Source: Acanthamoeba castellanii str. Neff
Taxonomy: Eukaryota > Discosea > Longamoebia > Acanthamoebidae
NCBI RefSeq assembly: GCF_000313135.1
Contig: NW_004457712.1
Location: 876,641 to 888,952 of the forward strand
Length of the DNA: 12,312 bases
Direction: 5' to 3'
Under the pieces are notes generated by a model. That model worked only from the letters and a program-made list of their open reading frames with translations. It did not search any database and was not told the DNA's origin. The position numbers and the translations under genes are program-made. Each line of letters starts with the position of its first letter. The stretch's first letter is position 1. Shown piece after piece: positions 1-6,165 of this stretch.

Positions 1-235
1 CACGACACGACACACGACACGCCACACGACACGACACGACACGACACGCCACGCCACACGACACGACACGACACGCCACGCCACACGACACGACACGCCA
101 CGCCACGACCAACGACACGACACGCCACGCCACACGACCAACGACACGCCACGACACGACCAACGACACGACACGCCACGCCACGCCACACCACACGACA
201 CGCCACACGACCAGTGACATGAAGAACGACACGAC
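1..235. repeat. CACGA/CACGC pentanucleotide satellite, left arm
   Basis: The stretch is built almost wholly of CACGA and CACGC units, with occasional GACCAACGACACG variants near 105-175. It has no credible coding content. Its reverse complement appears at about 355-525, so the two form opposite arms around a spacer of about 120 nt. Shorter runs of the same GTGTC motif occur inside introns further right (about 8945-8995, 10569-10600, 11765-11815), so this motif is common in this genome. It is not a TTAGGG-type telomere. Confidence 0.9.
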
Positions 236-354
236 GACACGCCGCACGACCAACAACACGACCCATCCAACGCGCACGGTCGTACTACCTGACTCGTCCT
301 CAACTGGTACAGCCCCTTCTCATCAATGGTCTGGCGTGATGGGGCACACCATTT

Positions 355-525
355 TTCGTGTCGTTGGTCGTTGGTTGTGTCATGTCGTTGGTCGTTGGTT
401 GTTGGTCGTTGGTCGTGTCATTGGATGTGTTGTGTTGTTGGTCGTGTTGTGTCGTGTCGTGTCGTGTCGTGTCGTGTCGTGTCGTGTCGTGTCGTGTCGT
501 GTCGTGTCGTGCTGTGCCGTGTCTG
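355..525. repeat. GTCGT/GTGTC satellite, right (inverted) arm
   Basis: This run of TCGTGTCGTTGGTCGTTGG units, followed by about 16 copies of TCGTG (433-515), is the reverse complement of the left arm. The GTCGTTGGTC variant matches the GACCAACGAC variant of the left arm, so the arms share more than base composition. Reading frames through it give only low-complexity peptides and are not taken as genes. The stretch from 526 to 759 holds no recognisable gene and is presumably the 5' flank of the phosphatase gene. Confidence 0.85.
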
Positions 526-759
526 TCTTGTCACCGTAGCGCAGCAGCGCTTGTGGGATCAAGAGTCGTTAAGCTGTTAAGGTGGTCTAAATTGGCGAAA
601 AGCTTGTTTTGGTTATCGTGACCGTTGCAGGGGTTTGAATTTTTGGCGACTGGCGAGCTCGACGGGTACGTTGGTTGCCTCCTCTTCTGGTGTGTTTCTT
701 TGCACAACCTCGTCCTGAACACACCACAGACCTCTCGTGAGATACCCCAACATCACACC

Positions 760-2487
760 ATGCTGGCTACTCAGGATGATACGTTCGCATCTGTGACGAT
801 TCGCCGCCGCCGCTCCTCCTCGAGGAGGAGGGCTGCCCCTCGTCACAGGCTACACAACGGTTTGGTTGTGCTGGACATGGATGAGACTCTACTCCATGCC
901 CAACCCGTCATCGGCTGTTCGCCTCGGCCGGACAGCCGCGTGATCCAATTCGAGTTCAAGGAGCAACTGCTCGCTGTCGACTACGTTACGCGACCAGGTG
1001 TCTTCCCCTTCCTCGACCAGCTCCTCGTCGAGGGCTACAAGCTCGCTGTCTTCACCGCCGGCATCCAGCCCTACGCCGATGCGGTGCTCGACAGTTTCGA
1101 CCCCACCGGCCGCTACTTTGGTCGAGGAGATCGCTTCTACCGTCAGCACATGGTCGGTGGGAAGAAGGACCTACGCGCCGTCTTTGGCGACGACCTCTCC
1201 GGCGTGGTGCTCATCGACGACAACGCCCACGACATCGTCCCCGAAGATCAGCTCGACCACGCCGTCTGTGTCGACCACTGGCGTGGAGACCCATCGACGA
1301 CACCCCAGGCCCTCGCAAGTCTCAAGAGAGCAGCCAAGGCCCTGGCCAACAAGCAAAGTACGTATCAGTTGCCCCCAACTGCTTCAAAGCTCTCTCTCTC
1401 TCGTTCCAGATCTTCTTCAGAAATCCAAATCCCGAGAAAGGATTTGGTAGATGATGAATCTTGTCGTTGGAGATGTAGATGGATGTCAATCAATCTCCGT
1501 CTCCATCTTTATCAAATTGTTCCATTTCTGCTTCAACTACTCCTCGGGCTCTTGCTAATGTGCACACATTGTCTTTCATTAGGTGTCCGTAATGGTCAAG
1601 TGCTTGCCAATGATGTTGATGAGGATGACTACGACCAACTCGCTCAAGCTGCAGCTGCAGCTGCAATGTCGGATCTCGAGCGTCAACACAAGGAGGCCAA
1701 GGCTGCCATCGAGGAGACCCGTTGGAGACGAGCTAGCGCCATGCGCGCCTGGCTGATGGCTGTGGCCAGGGAGAGGTGCAAGTGGGCGGCTGTCAAGAAG
1801 CAGGTCGGTGTCGAGGAGGTCCGTGTTGAGGAGGTCTGCATCGAGGAGGTCCGCATCGAGGAGGTCGGCGTCGAGGAGGTCTGCATCGAGGAGGTCGGCG
1901 TCGAGGAGGTCTGCGTCGAGGAGGACTTCAATCAAGGGAGATTCATCTTCAACTTCTTCATCACCCTCATCATCATGATTGGAGCTTGGGTGATGTGGAA
2001 TGGCCACGCCGAGGAGGGCCTCACCAAGGAGGAGGAGGTGCCCATCAAGGAGCTGGCTGTCGAGGAGGTCGGCATCGAGGAGGTCGGCATCGAGGAGGTC
2101 CGTGTCGAGGAGGTCGGCGTCGAGGAGGTTGGTGTCCAGGAGGTCAGCGTCGAGGAGGTCGGCGTCAAGGAGGTCGGCATCAAGGAGGTCAGCGTCGAGG
2201 AGGTCAGCATCAAGGATGTCAGCATCAAGGAGGTCAGTGTCAAGGAGGTCGGCGTCGAGGAGGTCAGCATCGAGGAGGTCAGCGTCAAGGAGGTCAGCAT
2301 CAAGGAGGTCTGCATCAAGGAGGTCCACGTCAAGGAGGTCTGCATTGATGAGGTCCACATCAAGGAGGACCACATGGTCAAGCCCCATCAGAGGAGGAGG
2401 CCAGCGAGAGTGAGGCCTGCAGCAACCTTCAAGGGATGGCTCTTCTCAAGTGCATCATTGATGTGGCGTACCATTGGCCTGCCATAA
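760..2487 (+). CDS. FCP/SCP-like HAD-family phosphatase (NLI-interacting-factor type)
   Basis: Predicted protein phosphatase of the DxDxT class, whose members dephosphorylate the RNA polymerase II tail or other phosphoproteins. From ATG 760 (A at -3) the domain spans residues 34-195. It has nucleophile motif DMDET (D39, D41, T43), RPGVFPFL, VFTAG with T99, KKDLRAVFG with a candidate Lys at 135/136, and LIDDNAHDI with D153/D154. All core motifs are present, so an active enzyme is likely. After K/Q at 1357 comes GTACGT; a 225-nt intron to TTTCATTAG (1358-1582) joins in frame to an Ala-rich helix (1630-1800), then (X-V/I-E/K-E-V) repeats around a hydrophobic stretch, total 500 aa. A shorter intron (1358-1409) instead gives NLLQKSKSRERIW and a stop at 1448-1450, total 212 aa. 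The domain is firm; the C-terminal half is uncertain because its repeats may be coded on the other strand. Confidence 0.8.
   Translation: MLATQDDTFASVTIRRRRSSSRRRAAPRHRLHNGLVVLDMDETLLHAQPVIGCSPRPDSRVIQFEFKEQLLAVDYVTRPGVFPFLDQLLVEGYKLAVFTAGIQPYADAVLDSFDPTGRYFGRGDRFYRQHMVGGKKDLRAVFGDDLSGVVLIDDNAHDIVPEDQLDHAVCVDHWRGDPSTTPQALASLKRAAKALANKQSTYQLPPTASKLSLSRSRSSSEIQIPRKDLVDDESCRWRCRWMSINLRLHLYQIVPFLLQLLLGLLLMCTHCLSLGVRNGQVLANDVDEDDYDQLAQAAAAAAMSDLERQHKEAKAAIEETRWRRASAMRAWLMAVARERCKWAAVKKQVGVEEVRVEEVCIEEVRIEEVGVEEVCIEEVGVEEVCVEEDFNQGRFIFNFFITLIIMIGAWVMWNGHAEEGLTKEEEVPIKELAVEEVGIEEVGIEEVRVEEVGVEEVGVQEVSVEEVGVKEVGIKEVSVEEVSIKDVSIKEVSVKEVGVEEVSIEEVSVKEVSIKEVCIKEVHVKEVCIDEVHIKEDHMVKPHQRRRPARVRPAATFKGWLFSSASLMWRTIGLP
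1358..1582 (+). other. Intron of phosphatase gene (alternative 3' sites at 1409 and 1582)
   Basis: The donor is GTACGT at 1358. Two acceptors are plausible: TCTCGTTCCAG ending at 1409 and TTTCATTAG ending at 1582. Using 1582 removes 225 nt and keeps the frame; using 1409 removes 52 nt and leads to a stop at 1448-1450. The 1447-1582 part is T-rich on the plus strand, unlike the flanking exons, which suggests intron or 3' untranslated sequence. The intron has no in-frame stop, so retention would also be translatable. Confidence 0.6.
1579..2388 (-). CDS. Candidate pentapeptide-repeat (A-D/N-L-x-x) protein, antisense to the phosphatase 3' half
   Basis: Read on the minus strand from ATG 2386-2388 to TAA 1579-1581 this is a 269-residue open frame. 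About 29 tandem units read A-D-L-L-D, in two blocks split by an acidic, His/Ser-rich insert of about 43 residues. A-D/N-L-x-x is the consensus of pentapeptide repeat proteins, which fold as a right-handed square beta-helix. The family's usual substitutions occur: A to T or V at i-2 and D to N at i-1. Leu at i+1 and Asp at i+2 are less usual. Differences between units fall mainly at wobble positions of this frame (CTC/CTT, GAC/GAT, GCN), which fits constraint on these codons. Against it: one plus frame (S-A-S-R-R) shares the same wobble sites, and plus-strand sequence at 1600-1800 looks coding for the phosphatase. No promoter or splice site was identified. Confidence 0.4.
   Translation of the reverse strand: MGLDHVVLLDVDLINADLLDVDLLDADLLDADLLDADLLDADLLDADLLDTDLLDADILDADLLDADLLDADLLDADLLDADLLDTNLLDADLLDTDLLDADLLDADLLDSQLLDGHLLLLGEALLGVAIPHHPSSNHDDEGDEEVEDESPLIEVLLDADLLDADLLDADLLDADLLDADLLDADLLNTDLLDTDLLLDSRPLAPLPGHSHQPGAHGASSSPTGLLDGSLGLLVLTLEIRHCSCSCSLSELVVVILINIIGKHLTITDT
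1804..1926. repeat. 15-bp tandem array, block 1 (8 units)
   Basis: There are eight units of NGC-GTC-GAG-GAG-GTC. The first base of the NGC triplet is G, C or T, and GTC alternates with ATC. Every third triplet is GAG here, whereas block 2 mixes GAG and AAG. No stop codons arise in the main frames on either strand. Confidence 0.95.
2056..2370. repeat. 15-bp tandem array, block 2 (21 units)
   Basis: There are twenty-one units of the same 15-mer, with degenerate units just upstream. Most differences are G-to-A at the three CpG sites per unit (GGC to AGC, GTC to ATC, GAG to AAG). Four free bases occur at the first base of the NGC triplet. The array is open in several frames of both strands, so openness alone is not evidence of coding. 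Confidence 0.95.
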
Positions 2488-2552
2488 GTACGTCATCTCT
2501 TCAAGGAAGGTTGTGTTGTTTGATTACTTACCTAGCTCCATCTGTGTAGTAT

Positions 2553-2756
2553 CCCAGCAGGACCTGCCTGTTGGCTGACAGCAAGCCAAGTGCTTATCTT
2601 GAAGTGATCTCAGCAACCTTTGTGCCATGGTGACGTGGTGGCGTGGTGTTGTGCTGGTTGCTGAGAGAGCTGAGAGGTAAGTGCTCAGTGAGCTGTTGGT
2701 TGGCAGTTGGGTGAGGTGGCCAATCCCTTCAACTTCAAGGTCAGCATTCAAGCATG
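2553..2756 (+). repeat. Exon-like unique cassette, copy 1 (interrupted)
   Basis: This is the first copy of a roughly 200-bp unique segment running from CCCAGCAGGACCTGCC to TCAGCATTCAAGCA. It is repeated about 580-588 bp downstream at 3141-3336. An 8-nt length difference near 2630 (GACGTGGT duplicated here) changes the frame and puts TGA directly after a TGG codon, so this copy is not open in the frame that is open in copy 2. GTAAGTGCT at 2677 is shared with copy 2. I do not recognise the peptide. Confidence 0.75.
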
Positions 2757-3052
2757 GCTCTGTCAGTCAAGCTCAGTTCAGCGTGCAAGCGCAGCTCCAT
2801 TGGTCAAGCTCAGTTCGGCGTGCAAGTGCAGCTCTGCCGGTCAAGCTCAGTTCAGTGTGCAAGTGCAGCTCTGTCGGTCAAGCTCAGTTCAGCGTGCAAG
2901 CGTGGCTCCGTCAGTCAAGCTCGGTTCAGCGTGCAAGTGCGGCTCCGTCGGTCAAGCTCAGTTCGGCGTGCAAGCACGGCTCTGTTGGTCAAGCTCAGTT
3001 CGGCGTGCAAGCGTGGCTCCATCGGTCAAGCTCAGTTCGGTGTTCAACACAA
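2757..3052. repeat. 37-bp tandem array, copy 1 (8 units)
   Basis: Units begin with GCTC at 2757, 2794, 2831, 2868, 2905, 2942, 2979 and 3016, exactly 37 bp apart. The core of each unit is GGTCAAGCTCAGTTCAGCGT. There are no unique spacers, so this is not a CRISPR array. Because 37 is 1 mod 3, all three plus frames stay open and cycle through the same 37-residue repeat out of phase. Confidence 0.95.
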
Positions 3053-3140
3053 GGTATGCTTTGATTGTGCAAGACTGAGCATGGATCACTTGACGCTGTC
3101 CGTAAAGAGAGACGGGCAGCACCTTTCTTTTATTCTGTTT

Positions 3141-3336
3141 CCCAGCAGGACCTGCCTGTTGGCCGACAGCAAGCTGAGTGCTTATCTCAAAGTGATCTCA
3201 GCAACCTTTGTGCCGTGGTGGCGTGGTGTTGTGCTGGTTGCTGAGAGAGCTGAGAGGTAAGTGCTTGGTGAGCTGTTGGTTGGCAGTCAGGTGAGGTGGC
3301 CGATCCCTTTGACTTCAAGGTCAGCATTCAAGCACT
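3141..3336 (+). repeat. Exon-like unique cassette, copy 2 (open)
   Basis: This second copy is preceded by a strong pyrimidine tract and acceptor (CTTTCTTTTATTCTGTTTCCCAG up to 3143; CAG also at 3144-3146) and followed by a donor-like GTAAGTG at 3257. Between them one frame is open, reading LLADSKLSAYLKVISATF then VPWWRGVVLVAERAER. It therefore looks like a real or former exon of about 110 nt. I do not recognise the family; the segment is fairly hydrophobic. The 85-nt stretch before it (3053-3140) is unique and has no recognisable feature. Confidence 0.6.
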
Positions 3337-3607
3337 GCTCTGTCAGTCAAGCTTGGTTCAGCGTGCAAGTGTGGCTCCATTGGTCAAGCTCAGTTCAGTG
3401 TGTAAGTGCAGCTCCATCGGTAAAGCTCAGTTCAGCGTGCAAGCGCAGCTCCGTCGGTCAAGCTCAGTTCAGTGTGCAAGCACAGCTCCATTGGTCAAGC
3501 TCAGTTCAGTGTGCAAGCGCAGCTCCATTGGTCAGCTCAGTTCAGCGTGCAAGTGCACCTCCATCAGTCAAGCTTGGTTCAGTGTGCAAGCGTGGCTTGG
3601 TTGGTCA
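3337..3607. repeat. 37-bp tandem array, copy 2 (about 7-8 units)
   Basis: Units begin at 3337, 3374, 3411, 3448, 3485 and 3522. One unit is 36 bp long because an A is missing in GGTCAAGC near 3533, and then units begin at 3558 and 3595. The consensus is the same as copy 1. The last unit grades into the 18-bp array through a shared TCAAGCT core, which suggests the 18-mer arose from part of the 37-mer. Confidence 0.9.
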
Positions 3608-4650
3608 AGCTAGGTACGTTGGTCAAGCTCAGCTCCATCATCAAGCTTGGTACGTTGGTAAAGCTCAGTACGTCAGTCAAGCTCGGTTCCATCATCAAGC
3701 TCAGTACATTGTTCAAGCTCAGCTCCATTGTCACACTCAGTCACTTATTCATACTCCCTTCCACCATCAGGCTTGGTGCATTGTTCAGGCTTGGTTCTAT
3801 CATCAAGCTCAGTATGTCAGTCAAGCTCAGTTCCATTGTCAAGCTTGGTACGTTGATCAAGCTCAGCTCCATTGTCAAGCTCAGTCACTTATTCATACTC
3901 ACTTCCACCATCAGGCTCAGTGTGTTGTTCAGGGTCAGTTCCATTGTCAAGCTTGGTATGTTGGTCAAGCTCAGTTCCATCGTCAAGCTTGGTATGTTGA
4001 TCAAGCTCAGCTCCATTGTCAAGCTCAGTGCATCATTCAAGCTCGGCTCCATCATCAGGCTCGGTGCGTTGTTCAGGCTCAGTTCCATGGTCAAGCTAGG
4101 TATGTCAGTCAAGCTCAGTTCCATCATCAAGCTCGGTACGTCGATCAAGCTCAGCTCCATCATCAAGCTCAGTCACTTATGCATACTCCCTTCCACCATC
4201 AGGCTCAGTGCGTTGTTCAGGCTCGGTTCTATCATCAAGCTCAGTACATCAGTCAAGCTCAGTTCCATTGTCAAGCTCAGTACATCAATCAAGCTCAGCT
4301 CCATTGTCAAGCTCAGTCACTTATTCATACTCCCTTCCACCATCAGGCTCGGTGTGTTGTTCAGGGTCAGTTCCATCATCAACAACGCCACGAGGACACA
4401 GGATTATCTGTTATATGTTATATGTTATATGTTACACCATGGACCTTCACCTTCACTTACGACCCAACCACAGGCTATCTGTTATATGTTATATGTTATA
4501 TTTCAGGTGGAACGTGAGAGACGCGGAAGCTATCTTCAACCATCGCCAACGAGTGACACGACAACACGGACGCCTCGGGTCTTCGCCAACGCCACTGATC
4601 TTCGCGCGACGACGACGACGGACGACACGGACACCACCAATCTTCATTGA
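3472..4650 (+). CDS. Candidate hexapeptide-repeat (K-L-S-S-I-V) coding stretch
   Basis: This open plus frame crosses the end of the 37-bp array, the whole 18-bp array and about 270 nt beyond. Its bulk is hexads of the form K/R-L-S/G-S/T-x-V/I, a pattern of regularly spaced small hydrophobics that could pack as stacked beta-strands. All three plus frames and parts of the minus strand are open here, so openness is weak evidence. I prefer this frame because unit-to-unit differences fall at its third positions (CTC/CTT/CTA, AGT/AGC, TCC/TCT, ATT/ATC) and its replacements are conservative. A minus frame (M-E-L-S-L) shares the wobble sites but has harsher L/P and T/M changes. No homologue is recognised, and no start or splice sites are established. 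Confidence 0.2.
   Translation: MCKHSSIGQAQFSVQAQLHWSAQFSVQVHLHQSSLVQCASVAWLVKLGTLVKLSSIIKLGTLVKLSTSVKLGSIIKLSTLFKLSSIVTLSHLFILPSTIRLGALFRLGSIIKLSMSVKLSSIVKLGTLIKLSSIVKLSHLFILTSTIRLSVLFRVSSIVKLGMLVKLSSIVKLGMLIKLSSIVKLSASFKLGSIIRLGALFRLSSMVKLGMSVKLSSIIKLGTSIKLSSIIKLSHLCILPSTIRLSALFRLGSIIKLSTSVKLSSIVKLSTSIKLSSIVKLSHLFILPSTIRLGVLFRVSSIINNATRTQDYLLYVICYMLHHGPSPSLTTQPQAICYMLYVIFQVERERRGSYLQPSPTSDTTTRTPRVFANATDLRATTTTDDTDTTNLH
3608..4381. repeat. 18-bp tandem array with 144-bp higher-order period
   Basis: There are about 43 units of 18 bp. Two main types alternate: AAGCTCAGYTCCATYRTC and AAGCTYRGTAYGTYRRTC. A distinctive pair containing TCACTTATTCATACT recurs at 3741, 3885, 4173 and 4317, and a diverged version sits at 4029. 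The spacing is 144 bp, i.e. 8 units of 18. Both periods are multiples of three, so frames persist. In the frame that reads K-L-S-S-I-V / K-L-G-T-L-V, most differences are synonymous or V/I, K/R and G/S swaps. Confidence 0.92.
4405..4506 (+). repeat. Duplicated TATCTGTTATATGTTATAT block and acceptor-like site
   Basis: TATCTG followed by TTATATG repeats occurs at 4405-4436 and again at 4476-4500, with about 40 nt of unique sequence between. The second copy runs into TTTCAG at 4501-4506. This looks like two intron 3' regions, or one duplicated region, with a 35-40 nt putative exon between. AT-rich sequence is rare in this window, which supports a non-coding role. Confidence 0.5.
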
Positions 4651-4861
4651 CGATGACACGGACGCCACCGATCTTCATCAACAACGACAACACGGACGCC
4701 ACTGGTGGTTCGCCAACAACACCGACACCAGGTGTATCTTCATCGACTACGACACAACACGGACACCACCAGTCTTCTTCGATGACGACGACGACACGGA
4801 CACCATCTTCATCCACGACGACAGGGATGCCATCTTCGTCTGCGACACAGACGCCCTCTTC

Positions 4862-4897
<36 letters not shown>

Positions 4898-4960
4898 GAC
4901 TCCCTCGTCTTCGTCTCTCTCTCTTTTTCTTTTTTCTTTTCTTTCTTCTCTTCTTCAGCT
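4507..4960 (+). repeat. Degenerate Asp-rich (GAC/CTTCATC) repeat ending in a pyrimidine tract
   Basis: Loose units of roughly 30-45 nt, CTTCATCGACGACGACACGGACGCCACC-like, lead into a GAC run at about 4862-4895. In one plus frame this reads as repeated F-I-D-D-D-T-D-A style motifs; in other frames it is Thr/Ser-rich. A long CT-rich tract (about 4905-4958) follows and ends in TTCTTCAG at 4959, an excellent-looking splice acceptor. I cannot tell whether the repeat is exon or intron. No known domain is seen. Confidence 0.5.
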
Positions 4961-4965
4961 GAAAT

Positions 4966-4971
4966 AATAAA
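4966..4971 (+). promoter_or_regulatory. Possible polyadenylation signal AATAAA
   Basis: AATAAA lies in an A-rich patch (4962-4980) between the Asp-rich repeat and the first myosin exon. It could end an upstream plus-strand transcript, but the A-rich context makes a chance match easy. Confidence 0.2.
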
Positions 4972-5027
4972 AAAAAAATAATCTATTTGAAGAGGAGTCT
5001 CACTCGAGAAATGGATCACAAATGCCA

Positions 5028-5153
5028 GCGCGCGCGCATCTATGGGACGTAAGTGGAGTCGAGATCGATCAACCGGGTCATCCACAAGCCCAAGCTAACC
5101 AAATCGTTCATTGTCATGCTCGATTTCGAATCTTTGGCTTCGAAAACTTCAAG
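5028..5153 (+). other. Myosin motor-domain fragment (relay region, LDIFGFENFK)
   Basis: One frame reads SINRVIHKPKLTKSFIVMLD (about 5065-5124) and, after 5 extra nt (TTCGA, 5125-5129), IFGFENFK (5130-5153). R-I-N-x-V-I followed by a short linker and L-D-I-F-G-F-E is diagnostic of the myosin head just before the relay helix. Upstream, IYGT (about 5036-5047) fits the usual IYGxLF segment. GTAGAG follows directly as a possible donor. The expected next segment, beginning N-S-F-E-Q, is not found before the IQ region. Confidence 0.8.
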
Positions 5154-6122
5154 GTAGAGAGCTCGGCTCTTTCGATTTTAGTCATGCTCATGAAGAAGAA
5201 GAAGAAGAAGAAGAAGAAAAGGGCGCAAGGCCCTCCGGGGGCCGGGTCATCCTGATCCAGAGCTGGTGCGGCTCCTTCGTCGACCTGGGGACACGCACGA
5301 CACGTGGGGGATCGGTCAGCTAACAAACGCGGCCGGCCGCACAGTCATATTGGTGGTGTTATCGCGCGCGCGTAGGATCTATTACGACATGCGCCGCCAG
5401 GCCGAGTACGAGCGCAGGAGGAGGGAAGAGGGCCAAGCGACGCGAGGAGGAGGCGGCAACGACGCGCACGGGGAGGCCGAGGAGAAGCGGCGGCAGGAGA
5501 GCAGACCGGGACCGGGACCATGCGCGCCGAATTGTACAGAACGACGGGGGACGCTCAGGAGCGGCGAGGCCGCGCCGGTGCCCGCAGAGGCCGATTCGGT
5601 GCTGTTTTTCGAGGTGAACAGGCGCGCCTGCCCGACATTGTGCTGGAGACCGACGCGATGGAGGCCATCACCGAGACGGGCCAGGACGCCGACAAGGTGG
5701 TGCTCTACACCGCGAGCCTCAACAAGTACCTGCAGCCGGTCAAACCGGCTGCCCAGTGTGACTCCCCGCGTGTGGCCTCCCTGCGTCGACGCGTCGTCGC
5801 GAGGCTACAGCTCACAACAACAAACAGCACACGCCCATGCACCGCACGCAAGGCATCGAGTACGACACCCTTTTTCCCCCAATGTCACTCGAGTGAGAGA
5901 TGATGATGATGATGATGGTGATGATGTGAATGGCGCAGGGACATTCCCGAAATCGTGAGCTCGGCCGACATGCTCAAAATACTCGTTCGAGGAGTATGCC
6001 CGCGCCAACTTCAACACATGATGAAGCGCAAGAGCGCCATCTCGCTGCGCCGGCAGAAGTCCTTCTCAACGCAACAGATCTGCGCCTACTCCAAGGTGTG
6101 AACCTTCTTATTGGCATCATCG

Positions 6123-6165
<43 letters not shown>

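Noticed and set aside
1..235. Telomeric repeat at the contig edge
   Set aside because: The CACGA/CACGC units do not resemble known TTAGGG-type or other telomere motifs, and the same motif occurs inside introns.
219..621. Open frames over the GTCGT satellite (Val/Arg/Cys-rich and Thr/His-rich peptides)
   Set aside because: Open only because the 5-bp repeat lacks stops in several frames of both strands; no protein-like composition.
889..1450. Alternative-frame and antisense open frames over the phosphatase domain
   Set aside because: They shadow a domain with complete HAD motifs. Only the short tail to 1450 is kept, as a splice alternative.
2757..3607. CRISPR-like array of 37-bp direct repeats
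   Set aside because: The repeats abut with no spacers, drift gradually in sequence, and the window is eukaryotic with no cas genes.
3885..4166. Minus-strand M-E-L-S-L repeat frame in the 18-bp array
   Set aside because: It shares wobble sites with the K-L-S-S-I-V frame, but its replacements (L/P, T/M) are harsher, so the plus frame is preferred.
4962..4980. Poly(A) tail of a retroposed copy
   Set aside because: The A run is short and mixed with T, no target-site duplication is visible, and the downstream myosin keeps its introns.
5125..5129. Programmed ribosomal frameshift in the myosin head
   Set aside because: The change is +5 nt with no slippery site or downstream structure seen, and many similar breaks occur elsewhere; error or decay is simpler.
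5974..6165. Minus-strand poly-Met and poly-Asp peptides over the ATC run
   Set aside because: They are produced by the triplet microsatellite inside an intron of the plus-strand myosin gene.
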